DNA of 64,000 nucleotides, from NCBI GenBank assembly GCA_020635085.1, contig JACKAL010000005.1, positions 1 to 64,000 of the forward strand, written 5' to 3'. Source of the DNA: Pseudobdellovibrionaceae bacterium. Lineage in GTDB: Bacteria; Bdellovibrionota; Bdellovibrionia; Bdellovibrionales; JAGQZY01. The notes beneath the pieces were generated by a model. The model saw nothing but the letters and a program-made list of their open reading frames with translations, did not search any database and was not told where the DNA came from. Of this stretch, positions 50,172 through 59,422 are shown in pieces (the stretch's first letter is position 1; the number at the start of each line of letters is the position of its first letter). The translations under genes were made by a program, and so were the position numbers.

Positions 50172-52110
50172 GCGGTATACAAATTGGCATTTTCCGGCAA
50201 CACTTCTTGTGCTGCTGTTCATGGGCTTTTATGTGCCACCTTTCGCATGGGCGGGCGAAAACGATATTGAAACACGTCTTCTTGTGTCTCCAAACACTAT
50301 TGGCGAGGGAGAACCCTTTACTGTAGTTATTGAGGTGACTTCTGATCAAGAAGTGGATGTGACCACACCACAGCCACCGCAAATTGAAGGGGCGCGTTTT
50401 TTAGGCCAATCGCAAGGGCAAAGAATTAATTCCACCACAGGTATGAACGCCCAAGGAAAATTAGAGTTTAAATCTATACGCACGCACATGTACACGTATC
50501 AGTATGCGGCGGAAAAAGTGGGAGTGCTGGTGGTTCCGCCCGCGTCCATCAGTGTGGCTGGCAGCAGCCGCAAGTTAAACGGGGCGCATTTAACCGTACT
50601 TAATGCGAGCCAAGCGCAACAATCACGGCGCAATCGTCCGCGTGGGAATGGTCCTTTCGGTGATGATGACAGTTTTACTGGTGGCGGTTTTGGTAGTGAC
50701 CCTTTTGAAAATATCGATCGTATGGAGGAGGCTTTTAACCGTTTACTGCAAAGACAATTTGGCGGCGGTGGTGTCCCCGGTTTTCAGGCGGTGCCGCCTA
50801 TCAATGCCAAAGACGCATTTGTCATTGTCGCAGAGGTCGACAAAACAACGGCGTATAAAGGTGAGCAAATCACATCCACATGGTATCTTTATACCAAATC
50901 TGGTGTGCGCGAAATTGATACATTAAAATACCCCACGCTGAAAGGTTTTTGGAAAGAAGACATAGAGCTTGCGACACTGCTTACGTTTCAGCCGGCGGAG
51001 CTCAACGGGCAACCCTATAATAAAGCGCTTCTTGCATCCTATGCATTATTTCCTATCGAGGCAGGAAAAGCCACGATAGATCCCTATCGCGCAAAAGTTT
51101 CTGTCGTTACCGGTTTTGGAAAAATATCAACCAGCGTAAAGGATTCGCAAAGTATTCCCATTCTGGTTAAGCCTCTGCCAGAGGTGCCACAGCAAGCGGT
51201 GTTTTCAGGAGCAGTGGGGGAATTCCAGATGACCGCGAAAATGGAAACGGCGTCGGTGGTTGCCCATCAACCGTTTTCAATTAAAGTGCGTATCGATGGC
51301 CGTGGGAATGCCAAACAATTTGAACTTCCCAATTTAGCTCTACCGCCATCGGTCGAGCTTTATGATATTAAAAAAGACAGTCAGTTTTTTAAAAATGGTA
51401 CGAGCTACAAGGAATTTGAGATTTTTCTTATTCCGCGGGAAGAAGGGGATATGACAATCCCGGCGATTGCCACCACAGTGTTTAATCCCAAAACGGAGAA
51501 GTACGAGACATTATCAACACAAGAGTTTCCTATTCATGTTTTGGCCGGAAGCGGGCAACAGACTTTGGCAGCAGATCGCATTCATAAAGAAGTGGCGCCA
51601 CAGACACAGGAATTAGTACCACTAGCAGCGTGGACGCCCTCATCACCCCAGCAGTGGACACCACGTATTCGAGACTTTGTTGTTCTGTTTTCTTTATCAG
51701 GTGGTCTGTTTGTCCTCTTTGGGTTTTGGGCAAGTGGAACGTTTGCCAAAGAAGAAACACTCCTAGAAAAATTTGAGCGACGTTTTAAAAAATTAAGAAC
51801 AGTGCTAACCCAAAAAAAATGGCGGGAGTTAGGCGTCGATGCCACAAATTTGGTGAACTTTGTCCTCGGTGACATCGTCGGCGCCGGCGGAGCCGATGTG
51901 CATATCGACCGTTTGTTAGAAAAACTACCGCCCAGTGTTCGTAAAGAAATTTCCCCAGATCTAAAGCCGATGATGAATCGTTTTTTTACTATCGGTTTTG
52001 GTCCGGACGAAGCGTTACGACAAATGGTTGAATCTAATGATTTTTCCCGAGATCTCGAACTGCTGAAAAAATTAATGACAAAAGCCATTGAAATGTCCAG
52101 TTTGAGTTGA
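50146..52110 (+). CDS. batD: BatD-family membrane protein
   Basis: A 654-aa protein with a signal peptide (TLLVLLFMGFYVPPFAWA), several beta-rich Ig-like domains of the BatD/oxygen-tolerance type (LVSPNTIGEGEPFTVVIEVTSDQEVD; VAEVDKTTAYKGEQITSTWYLYT; FSIKVRIDGRGNAKQFELPNL), one C-terminal membrane helix (FVVLFSLSGGLFVLFGFWASG) and a cytoplasmic helical tail. The start is a GTG with AAGGA upstream inside batC; another GTG ten codons earlier is possible. Last Bat gene of the operon. Confidence 0.88.
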   Translation: MNQKIKSGKRYTNWHFPATLLVLLFMGFYVPPFAWAGENDIETRLLVSPNTIGEGEPFTVVIEVTSDQEVDVTTPQPPQIEGARFLGQSQGQRINSTTGMNAQGKLEFKSIRTHMYTYQYAAEKVGVLVVPPASISVAGSSRKLNGAHLTVLNASQAQQSRRNRPRGNGPFGDDDSFTGGGFGSDPFENIDRMEEAFNRLLQRQFGGGGVPGFQAVPPINAKDAFVIVAEVDKTTAYKGEQITSTWYLYTKSGVREIDTLKYPTLKGFWKEDIELATLLTFQPAELNGQPYNKALLASYALFPIEAGKATIDPYRAKVSVVTGFGKISTSVKDSQSIPILVKPLPEVPQQAVFSGAVGEFQMTAKMETASVVAHQPFSIKVRIDGRGNAKQFELPNLALPPSVELYDIKKDSQFFKNGTSYKEFEIFLIPREEGDMTIPAIATTVFNPKTEKYETLSTQEFPIHVLAGSGQQTLAADRIHKEVAPQTQELVPLAAWTPSSPQQWTPRIRDFVVLFSLSGGLFVLFGFWASGTFAKEETLLEKFERRFKKLRTVLTQKKWRELGVDATNLVNFVLGDIVGAGGADVHIDRLLEKLPPSVRKEISPDLKPMMNRFFTIGFGPDEALRQMVESNDFSRDLELLKKLMTKAIEMSSLS

Positions 52111-52271
52111 GATGATGATCCCTCGAGAGCGCGTATCCTCGAATACATGGCAGGTGAATGTCTCAATTTTAGGCACTTACTGATAAAACGGGCTTTGATC
52201 CAATCCCAGGCTCAATGGGGTTGCGACACGGCGCAGGCTTAGCTACACTGTTGTGAGTGTGTGGAGGCGAG

Positions 52272-53720
52272 ATGAAGAAAATTTTCCTGACGATGGCACT
52301 TTTATTTGCTGTGGGTTGTGCTCATACGCGTAGCCAAATTCAAAATAAGGAAAATATCCCCGACGAAAATCTAATGGCCAATAATGACGATGATGTGCCT
52401 GCGACTCAGGATGACTATGTCGAAGGTCCAGAAGATCAAAAGCCAATTCAAGTGGGTCGCAATACCGCACAAACCGCCGACTTAAACGATGGTGAAAGTG
52501 ACATGAGCAGCCTTCCTGATGAATTCAATCAGGAAGTGAAGGATTGGATAGAATATTTTCAAGGTAAAGGGCGCAAGCATATGGTGCGCTACCTTGGCCG
52601 TTCCACGCGCTATGTTCCAAAGATGAAAGAAGTTTTAAAAAATCACGGGCTACCAGAAGATTTGGTGTATCTTGCCTTAATCGAATCAGGCTTTAATGGT
52701 CGAGCTTTATCCCGTGCTCGCGCGTCTGGGTATTGGCAGTTTATTCGCGGTACGGCCCGTCGCTATGGTCTACGTATTGATTACTACACCGATGAGCGCA
52801 GCGATTTTATTGCTTCTACAGAGGCCGCCGCTCAATATTTAAAGGCTCTCTATCATTTGTTTGGCTCATGGTACTTAGCCATCGCATCTTACAATGTGGG
52901 CGAAAATAAAGTTAAAAATCTGGTAATGAAGTATTACACGCGCGATTTTTGGGAACTGGCACGTATGAAGAAGCTTCCGCGTGAAACAGTCCACTACATT
53001 CCGAAGTTTATTGCCGCACGTATGATTGGCAAGCACCCAGAAAAGTATGGTTTTACAGATGTGGAGTGGATGGCGCCTCTTGATTATCAAGAAATTCAAC
53101 ACAACAAAGCGGTGAGTCTTATGACTTTAGCTCAGCGCTTGGGTCTCAATTACGAGGACTTGCGTGATCTCAATCCTGGATTTAAGCGTGGGATTATTCC
53201 TAAATACGGTGGTGAGGTGATGGTGCGTGTACCGTCACAGCTGAATAAAGATCAAGTTCTTGCCGCTATAGATGGAAGTTCCACGGCGGTAGCTGTAGAG
53301 CGAGCTGTATCGGCGTCGGATCATGATTACACACGTTACCGTGTGCGCTCTGGAGATACTCTTTCGACGATTGCACGCCGCTTTCGCGTTTCTCTTTCTA
53401 CACTTATTGAGGTAAATGATTTAACCCGTAAATCAGTAATTTACGTAGGCAAGGTTTTGCGTATTCCACAAAAAGGGGGCAACGGAGCTACTTTGGTGAC
53501 ATCAGCAAAATCACGAATTGTTGCGAGCCAAACGGTGAGAGCAACGCGTGTACCTTTAAAAAACAAACGACAGAAAATTGTTCATGTCGTGCGTAGTGGA
53601 GATACACTATTAGATATTTCGCAAAAATACGGAGTGCGTTTATCTAAACTCATTTCCCACAATAAGCTTCAATCTAGCGGGAAAATCCTTATTGGTAGTC
53701 ATATTGTAATTCCTAAATAA
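52272..53720 (+). CDS. mltD: MltD-like membrane-bound lytic transglycosylase with two LysM domains
   Basis: A 482-aa lipoprotein (lipobox LLFAVGC). A linker leads to an SLT transglycosylase domain: LALIESGFNGRALSRARASGYWQFIRGTARRYGL with the catalytic Glu in IESGF, then YLAIASYNVGENKV. Two LysM repeats end the protein (YRVRSGDTLSTIARRFRVSLSTLIEVNDL and HVVRSGDTLLDISQKYGVRLSKLISHN). It cleaves glycan strands to 1,6-anhydro-muramyl ends. GGAGG fixes the ATG. Confidence 0.93.
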   Translation: MKKIFLTMALLFAVGCAHTRSQIQNKENIPDENLMANNDDDVPATQDDYVEGPEDQKPIQVGRNTAQTADLNDGESDMSSLPDEFNQEVKDWIEYFQGKGRKHMVRYLGRSTRYVPKMKEVLKNHGLPEDLVYLALIESGFNGRALSRARASGYWQFIRGTARRYGLRIDYYTDERSDFIASTEAAAQYLKALYHLFGSWYLAIASYNVGENKVKNLVMKYYTRDFWELARMKKLPRETVHYIPKFIAARMIGKHPEKYGFTDVEWMAPLDYQEIQHNKAVSLMTLAQRLGLNYEDLRDLNPGFKRGIIPKYGGEVMVRVPSQLNKDQVLAAIDGSSTAVAVERAVSASDHDYTRYRVRSGDTLSTIARRFRVSLSTLIEVNDLTRKSVIYVGKVLRIPQKGGNGATLVTSAKSRIVASQTVRATRVPLKNKRQKIVHVVRSGDTLLDISQKYGVRLSKLISHNKLQSSGKILIGSHIVIPK

Positions 53721-53728
53721 ATCTCTGG

Positions 53729-53806
53729 AGAGCTCATTGCAAATCTTATTGATTACTGATTTGTTTCGTAATGAGCTCTACGCGTAAGCGCGAGCTCTTT
53801 TTTTTG
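53729..53806 (+). terminator. Terminator with alternative hairpins after mltD
   Basis: AGAGCTCATT (53729-53738) pairs with AATGAGCTCT (53770-53779). The latter also contains GAGCT, which with CGCG ... CGCG and AGCTC (to 53797) forms a second stem followed by a run of Ts. The two pairings share bases, so only one can form at a time. Confidence 0.55.
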
Positions 53807-53964
53807 TTGGTGGCAATTTGTGGAAAAGTCCATCCAGGACGAAAACCCATTTCATTCGCAAAATTATGCAAGAAAGGTTCGTGGTTTTTTCATTTTATAA
53901 CGTCAAAAGTTTTTGCTGACATATTTTCGTGAACATTTTCACTTGTTTACTTGCGTATTATTTT

Positions 53965-54230
53965 GAGATCCCAAGTTGATCCAAAGTGTAAAAATTTTTA
54001 GGGAAAACTCGACTTTCGTAGTATTCTTGTATTCAGGACAGGATAAAAATTTCCTTTCTTTGCCAAAGGCAAGACTCCCGGAAGGGATGTTCGCGCAAAG
54101 CTATAGGGGCTTAAAAGTTTTAGGATTAAACTTAGCCAGCCAGCTACCAAAGGAATGAGGTAAGGGAGGAATGTATGAATAGTCCACGTCTTCACCCGCC
54201 CTTACCCCCCATAAGTGGCGGGTTCTTTTT
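53965..54230 (+). promoter_or_regulatory. GEMM-I (c-di-GMP type) riboswitch, copy 1, with terminator
   Basis: The aptamer spans about 54051-54155: P1 TTCCTTT/AAAGGAA is perfect, GGCAAGAC and GCGCAAAGC match conserved GEMM-I segments, TCCC-GGAA-GGGA is a GNRA-capped stem, and AGCCAGCTACC matches the 3' conserved block. A terminator (ACCCGCC/GGCGGGT plus T-run, 54194-54230) follows. GGTAAGGG upstream can pair with CCCTTACC in the terminator, and CGGGTTCTTT pairs with AAAGAACCCG just downstream, so alternative folds exist. It lies 32 bp before a secreted-protein gene. Similar to merRNA of B. bacteriovorus. Confidence 0.82.
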
Positions 54231-54262
54231 TTAAAGAACCCGGAAAGTTTTAGAGTTGGGTT

Positions 54263-54991
54263 ATGAAAACCGGGTTAAAAAAATTGGTCACATTTTTTAT
54301 TTGTGCAATCACTTTGATGCCTCAATGTGTTCAGGCCAATAACATTGTTGTTCCTGGTGTGTCTGGAAATCATGTGATGAAACCGGTTGCGGCTAAAAGT
54401 GATAATTTAGATTTTATAGAAACAAAAATTGAAATCTGCACGGAAGATAAAATGAAATCCAGTTGCACTGTTTATCCTGAAAATGCGGGGGCCTTTAAAG
54501 GGTCGCCATCGGACTGGGGATATTTTTTTAATCGTTGTTCACAATTTTCGCATACTAATAATTTTACTGATATTACTCAAGCAGTTGCGACGATCGCTGT
54601 TATGCCAAGCGTGGGTTTTATTAAAAAAGTAGCGTTAGAAGCACTTCAATTTACTGCACTTAAGGAGTCCTATCCTGATGATGTAGATCAGGTCGCTTTA
54701 CAAAAGACATTGGAGATGGTTTTATTCAGTCTTAAAAATGAGAAAAAAATCAAAAATGAGAACCCTCGTTATTTTAATGCTGCCAAACAAATTTTGCAAA
54801 AATGTTCTACGTTGTTAGCGACAGATTATCGCAATTATAAGGCGGGTGGTTGCATTGGTCAGTGCCATGATCACCGCAACACTGATCATGAGTCTGCGAG
54901 AAATAATTATTATAATAATCGCCGACTCGACCGTAACGATTCTCAAGATCTTCAAGATCTTTCTATCTACGTAAAGTCTATTGCACACTAA
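54263..54991 (+). CDS. Secreted hypothetical protein under riboswitch copy 1
   Basis: A 242-aa protein with signal peptide LVTFFICAITLMPQCVQA. The mature part is mostly helical with Cys at EICTEDKMKSSCTVYP, FNRCSQFSH, KCSTLLA and GGCIGQCHDH, and an Asn/Asp/Arg-rich C-terminus. I recognise no domain. It is directly downstream of a c-di-GMP-type riboswitch and terminator, and a second riboswitch follows it, so its level is likely tied to a cyclic dinucleotide. Confidence 0.68.
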   Translation: MKTGLKKLVTFFICAITLMPQCVQANNIVVPGVSGNHVMKPVAAKSDNLDFIETKIEICTEDKMKSSCTVYPENAGAFKGSPSDWGYFFNRCSQFSHTNNFTDITQAVATIAVMPSVGFIKKVALEALQFTALKESYPDDVDQVALQKTLEMVLFSLKNEKKIKNENPRYFNAAKQILQKCSTLLATDYRNYKAGGCIGQCHDHRNTDHESARNNYYNNRRLDRNDSQDLQDLSIYVKSIAH

Positions 54992-55023
54992 AATATGCCC
55001 GTGTTTTTCTAATTTCTTATTAT

Positions 55024-55291
55024 GAGATCCCAAGTTGAGCCAGAGTATAAAAAAATTTAGGAAAAGCTCGACCTTTGTAGTATTCTTGTATTCAGGACAG
55101 GATAAAAATTTCCTTTCTTTGCCAAAGGCAAGATTCCCGAAAGGGAAATCGCGCAAAGCTACAGGGGCTCAAAGTTTTTAAGGAGTAAACTCAGCCAGCC
55201 AGCTACCAAAGAAATAGGTAAGGGAGGAATGTATGAATAGTCCACGTCTTCACCCGCCCTTACCCCCCCAATAAGTGGCGGGTTCTTTTTT
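55024..55291 (+). promoter_or_regulatory. GEMM-I (c-di-GMP type) riboswitch, copy 2, with terminator
   Basis: A near-duplicate of copy 1. The aptamer is about 55110-55214, with a GAAA-capped stem (TTCCC-GAAA-GGGAA), GCGCAAAGC and the AGCCAGCTACC block. P1 has one mismatch (TTCCTTT against AAAGAAA). The terminator is ACCCGCC/GGCGGGT with a T-run (55252-55291), and GGTAAGGG again precedes CCCTTACC. Unlike copy 1, no AAAGAACCC sequence follows the terminator. The next gene starts ~190 bp downstream. Confidence 0.82.
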
Positions 55292-55484
55292 GCCTTTCAT
55301 GTGTATGTACCATTCTGAGAGCAGGCCTCTTGCCTAGGTCCAGGTTCGTAGCCAAATTACAGTCATTTCCATAAAACAGCGTTATTCTGTAGAAAGCGGC
55401 TCGTTAAAGCCAATCGTGGCCATCACGACACAAGGTAATCTGTGTAATCTGTTGGTGTGCGTTTGTGGAGGGGAGAGGACAGGG

Positions 55485-56324
55485 ATGAGATTTGCGATGA
55501 TTTTTTCATTTGTTGTTATGCTATGTTTTAACGTTCAAGCAGCACAAAAAGCATTAGGGGCCAACGAGTCCATGGCCAAAATGACTGCGGAGTTTGTTAA
55601 TAGAGTGGTCACCGTCGATGCCTACCTGAATGTCCTAGCTCGCCATATATCATCAGAACAGATGGAAAAACTAAAAAAAGAAATGGCCATTAACAACCTT
55701 TCTTTAAAAACCAAATTTCCTAAAATGAACTACGATGGCAACAAAGTATATTTCGATAAAAAAAATTACATCATGTATGTCGATGAAGAAACGATTAATG
55801 TCAATGGTATCGAAATTAAACGTAGCCAACAAACTGTGGATGTGGTCTTTCATGAAGTGATCGAAAAACTTAAAAAGCGAGAAGCCACAGGTATATTTTG
55901 GGTTCCAAAAGTCTATGCTTTGGGGTTGATGGGGATCATGCTCGGCGCCATTGCTATCGGAGGCATTGCTAAGTTATTAGCGCCGATGTTTGGAATGGAT
56001 GGTAATCAAGGGGCCATGTTAGCCGGTGGACTTTTTGCTGCAAGCCAAATGCAGAATGGTATACGGGGTGGAACTGTTTATTGCAATGGGTCTCTTTATG
56101 CATACGGTGTCCCTCGTCCCAGTGGATATTTTGGTCCCGGTACACCGATCATGGGCCCGTTGTCTCTCGGGCGTGTGTTTGGTCAAACAATCCCACCATG
56201 CAATCCTTATAATGCCGGGCTTGTTTATCGCGGTATTAATAATTTTGGATTAAATGCAACACCACTACAGCGGGTCACCCCGCCGGGCACGGTGCTGGGG
56301 CCGGCAACACCACTAGTAAAATAA
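55485..56324 (+). CDS. Secreted or membrane hypothetical protein
   Basis: A 279-aa protein with signal peptide IFSFVVMLCFNVQA. The central part is helical and charged (TVDAYLNVLARHISSEQMEKLKKEM), then a hydrophobic segment (YALGLMGIMLGAIAIGGIAKLLAPMFG) and a Gly/Pro/Asn-rich C-terminus. No family is recognised. The ATG with AGAGGACAGGG upstream is chosen. It follows riboswitch copy 2, which may control it, though the spacing is long. Confidence 0.65.
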   Translation: MRFAMIFSFVVMLCFNVQAAQKALGANESMAKMTAEFVNRVVTVDAYLNVLARHISSEQMEKLKKEMAINNLSLKTKFPKMNYDGNKVYFDKKNYIMYVDEETINVNGIEIKRSQQTVDVVFHEVIEKLKKREATGIFWVPKVYALGLMGIMLGAIAIGGIAKLLAPMFGMDGNQGAMLAGGLFAASQMQNGIRGGTVYCNGSLYAYGVPRPSGYFGPGTPIMGPLSLGRVFGQTIPPCNPYNAGLVYRGINNFGLNATPLQRVTPPGTVLGPATPLVK

Positions 56325-56343
56325 AGAACTTGATTGTAGTGTT

Positions 56344-57126
56344 CTAATAAATCAATGCATACACGCGCTCGGCAATATCCATAAATGGCTTATTGGTTTC
56401 TGCATCTGCTTTAAAAGTAAGGGGTAAGCCGATCTCGCAGTTGCGTCCAATTTCAGGGTTCATTGGTATTTCGCCAATTTTCTGAATGTTTTCTTTTTCG
56501 ATGAAGTTTTGCAGATCTCCCTTAGGGTAAAGTTGCAGCTTTTCTCCACTTCCAGGAATCTGCATGTACGCCATATTTTCCACAAGGCCCAAAATTGGAA
56601 TGTTCACGCGGCGGAACATGTCGATCGATTTTTTAACGTCGGCCAGAGCCACATTTTGTGGTGTGGTGACACAAATCACTCCGCGTAGTGGGATTTTTTG
56701 TGCCAGGCTTAATTGCACATCGCCAGTTCCCGGTGGAAGATCCACAAGAAGAATATCCAAGTCTTTCCAATCCACTTCGAATAAAAATTGATTCATAGCT
56801 TTAAAGAGCATGGGGCCGCGCCATACCACAGCCAGATCTTCTTCCACCAGATTTCCCATGCTGAGAGTTTGCACGCCACCTGCCTCAATTGGAGACAGCA
56901 AATTATTTATTAATTCCGGCTTGTGATTCATGGTGCCCATCATACGCGGGATGCTGGGGCCGTAAATATCTGCATCCAGGAGGCCCACCTTAAGCCCGCG
57001 AGCTTTGAGCGCCATGGCGAGGTGGGTGGAAAGGGTGCTTTTTCCCACGCCGCCTTTACCTGAACTAATAGCGATAATATGTTTCACTCCGGGAATGGGT
57101 TTTTGCTCGTCAAATGGATTGGCCAT
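56344..57126 (-). CDS. mrp: Mrp/NBP35-family ATPase without the CxxC motif
   Basis: A 260-aa P-loop protein. Deviant Walker A is SSGKGGVGKST, DADIYGPSIPRMMG is the usual second block, and VDLPPGTGDVQLSLAQ the Walker B region. The family normally has CPxC for a bridging iron-sulphur cluster; here ENMAYMQIPGSGEKLQLYP replaces it. Only two Cys occur, far apart, so classical cluster binding is unlikely. The N-terminal MIP18-like domain is also absent. An ATPase in iron-sulphur or division processes remains possible. Confidence 0.85.
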   Translation of the reverse strand: MANPFDEQKPIPGVKHIIAISSGKGGVGKSTLSTHLAMALKARGLKVGLLDADIYGPSIPRMMGTMNHKPELINNLLSPIEAGGVQTLSMGNLVEEDLAVVWRGPMLFKAMNQFLFEVDWKDLDILLVDLPPGTGDVQLSLAQKIPLRGVICVTTPQNVALADVKKSIDMFRRVNIPILGLVENMAYMQIPGSGEKLQLYPKGDLQNFIEKENIQKIGEIPMNPEIGRNCEIGLPLTFKADAETNKPFMDIAERVYALIY

Positions 57127-57170
57127 GTCTGTTCCTTGTCTATTTTAAAAAACTCCCCTAACATTGATAT

Positions 57171-57521
57171 GTGGGAAATTCAGACACTTTTTTAATGGTC
57201 ATTGGCGGAGTTGTCATTCTTTTGCTGATATATTTTTTATTTCCCCGCTCGCGTCCCAAAGAGCGCGTGCTTAATTTCTCTAAAGAGAGGGCTAAGTCTG
57301 CTGCTGCACACACGGCGCATCAGACCGGCTCCTTGAATGTATTTTTTAATTTTAATGGCCACAGCTTTGATGCCTATGAAGCTTTGGGGGTGCCCGCTGG
57401 GAGCACGCTTGAGGAAATTCAACGGGCATTTCAGCGCAGCATTCAGGGAACTGATCCCGCGTCCCAGGAATTTTTTAATGCCGCTTTTCAAGCGATCCAG
57501 CAGGTCGAACGCCATCGTTAG
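57171..57521 (+). CDS. Membrane protein with a degenerate J-like domain
   Basis: A 116-aa protein: an N-terminal membrane helix (FLMVIGGVVILLLIYFLF), then a basic linker, and a C-terminal DAYEALGVPAGSTLEEIQRAFQRSI resembling the start of a J-domain. HPD, needed to stimulate DnaK, is missing, so it is probably not a true co-chaperone. The start is GTG. It is divergent from mrp. Confidence 0.6.
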   Translation: MGNSDTFLMVIGGVVILLLIYFLFPRSRPKERVLNFSKERAKSAAAHTAHQTGSLNVFFNFNGHSFDAYEALGVPAGSTLEEIQRAFQRSIQGTDPASQEFFNAAFQAIQQVERHR

Positions 57522-57645
57522 TATCATGGAAATACTATGGCGAAAGTCCAGTGGGCCTGCCTTTTGTTATATATCCCATAGAAGTCGTAAGGGGATCTTG
57601 CTAACATCAAAACATATATCGCAACGAGGCGGTAGGGAGATAAAA

Positions 57646-58257
57646 ATGCGAGCAGTTGTTGTTGGTTTATATCTGTTGTTTGTATTTCCAGTTTATGCTG
57701 GAGAAAATTTGTATGAGTATGCGTCGTGCTTAGAGCAACTGAATCAGATGAATCTACCGACAACCCATTACACCTCAACTTCGGGAGGGTCGCATTTTAT
57801 TTTTAAAAAAGGTGCACAGATTGATGGTAGCCCTGCTGGGAAAGGTTTTTTTCGTCTCAAGAATAACAGCGTGGTATTTTGCTCTGTAAATTGGCCACAA
57901 AATCAATCGTTTGAGTTTCAATATGAGGGGGAAGCAGTAAGTACAGCTGGCATGGCGAATACCACAGGTACAAGAAAGAACATGATGGCAACGCCTAAGA
58001 ATTGTAAAGCGGCAACAGATGCTGGGACAGTGTATTTTAAAAATCAAATTCATGCCATGGTCGAGAAGGCCGCTACGAAAACAATAATAAAGAATGATAA
58101 TATGGACTGGGAATATCCCACAGAAAAAAATCTACGTGCTGCTTTAAAGGCCTGTTTGAATATTGATAGTATTGGTACAGCTATTAAAAATGGATTAGAA
58201 GCTCGCAAAGCCAACGGTCCACAGGATACTGGTGGGGATATTGAAACCAAGAAATAA
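57646..58257 (+). CDS. Small secreted hypothetical protein
   Basis: A 203-aa protein with signal peptide MRAVVVGLYLLFVFPVYA. The mature part has four Cys (YASCLEQL, VVFCSVNW, KNCKAAT, KACLNID) and a disordered Gly/Asp/Lys tail. I do not recognise it. GGGAGA lies 4 nt before the chosen ATG, while the open frame continues upstream into the preceding gene without support. Confidence 0.65.
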   Translation: MRAVVVGLYLLFVFPVYAGENLYEYASCLEQLNQMNLPTTHYTSTSGGSHFIFKKGAQIDGSPAGKGFFRLKNNSVVFCSVNWPQNQSFEFQYEGEAVSTAGMANTTGTRKNMMATPKNCKAATDAGTVYFKNQIHAMVEKAATKTIIKNDNMDWEYPTEKNLRAALKACLNIDSIGTAIKNGLEARKANGPQDTGGDIETKK

Positions 58258-58498
58258 ACAATTTTGTGTGTATAAGATGTCGCATATCTGTCAAATTTTT
58301 AGACGGTATCTCTTTAGTTAGGTGCACTGTTTGAATTTGTTTATTGGTTAATCGGACTTAATATCAAAAAATTTCCTAATCCGCTGGTTTAGTATTTGCA
58401 CTTTATCTTTTAGTAAATTCGCCTTAATAAAGTAAAACAAGGAATAAAATTATTTTAGGGTTATATTCTTGAAGCTTTGCAGAGTAGGAGATTTTCTA

Positions 58499-59422
58499 AT
58501 GATTTTTCAAAAACATTCACCTCAAAGCAAGATGCGTTTCAATAAAATCGATGTGAAATTTGTAATTTTATTTTTATTCATTTTCGCGACCACGGTATCT
58601 CGTGCCCAATCTTTATCCCAGGAGGAGAAAGGCCTTATTAAAGATTACACGGCCGGAGGTTATTTTATAAGTAACGCCACGAAAGAGTTGCTAGATTATG
58701 GTGTGGCAAATCTGAAGGCGCCACTATTGCCACTCTATGATGAAGAAACGGCTTATCATGAACTGCATTATATTTATAAATTAAACAAAGCACTCGACAA
58801 GCTTCCATCTTATGGTACTTCGGGAAAAACGGTAGTCTATCGAGGCATTTATCATACAAGCGAAGAAAGTATTGAGAGTCGATATCCAATCGGTAAGGTT
58901 TGGATTGAACGTCGTTATAGTTCATCCACTGTAAGCTTGGATGTGGCCACGCAATTTGCCATGGGACTTTATAAAAATGAAGGCTGTGGTGGTTGTGATC
59001 AACATGTTAAAAATGCAGATCCTAAAAAAGCGGTTATTGTTTCTATAGTCTCCCGATCAGGTAAGGACATTTCTAATTTAGCGGCCCAGGCTGATGAAAA
59101 AGAAATCTTATTTAAATCAGGGGTTATTTTTAAAGTAATAAAAGCAGAGCGCGATAAAAAACACCGATTTCTTGTAGACCTTGTTGAGCTTGATGCAAAC
59201 AATCTTTCAAAAGCAGATAAGTTGGCACTGGATAAGTTTGAGAAGGAGCGAGCCGATCGCATCATTGCGGATCGTTATTCAAAAAATGTTAATGGTAAAA
59301 AAATAATAAATTCTGAAGCCTTAAATACAGCAGTTGAGGAAGCAAATTCGATGTGGGAAAAATGGAGATCCTCGGGCGACCTCGATAAGCCGGTAGAGCT
59401 TTCTGAAGATGGAGAGGGCTAG
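58499..59422 (+). CDS. Secreted ADP-ribosyltransferase-like toxin
   Basis: A 307-aa protein with a signal peptide (DVKFVILFLFIFATTVSRA). The fold motifs of arginine-type (R-S-E) ADP-ribosyltransferases are in order: VVYRGIYHT (Arg), RRYSSSTVSLDVATQFAMG (STS motif) and AQADEKEILFKSGVIFKVIKA (the ExE, as Glu-Lys-Glu). A coiled, charged C-terminus follows. Such enzymes transfer ADP-ribose from NAD to target proteins and are typical toxins. AGGAG precedes the ATG. An exported toxin would fit a predator effector; its immunity or delivery partner is not evident here. Confidence 0.75.
   Translation: MIFQKHSPQSKMRFNKIDVKFVILFLFIFATTVSRAQSLSQEEKGLIKDYTAGGYFISNATKELLDYGVANLKAPLLPLYDEETAYHELHYIYKLNKALDKLPSYGTSGKTVVYRGIYHTSEESIESRYPIGKVWIERRYSSSTVSLDVATQFAMGLYKNEGCGGCDQHVKNADPKKAVIVSIVSRSGKDISNLAAQADEKEILFKSGVIFKVIKAERDKKHRFLVDLVELDANNLSKADKLALDKFEKERADRIIADRYSKNVNGKKIINSEALNTAVEEANSMWEKWRSSGDLDKPVELSEDGEG

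Noticed and set aside
57337..57645. Long upstream extension of the secreted protein at 57646
   Set aside because: It overlaps the J-like gene in another frame; the signal peptide and ribosome site put the start at 57646.
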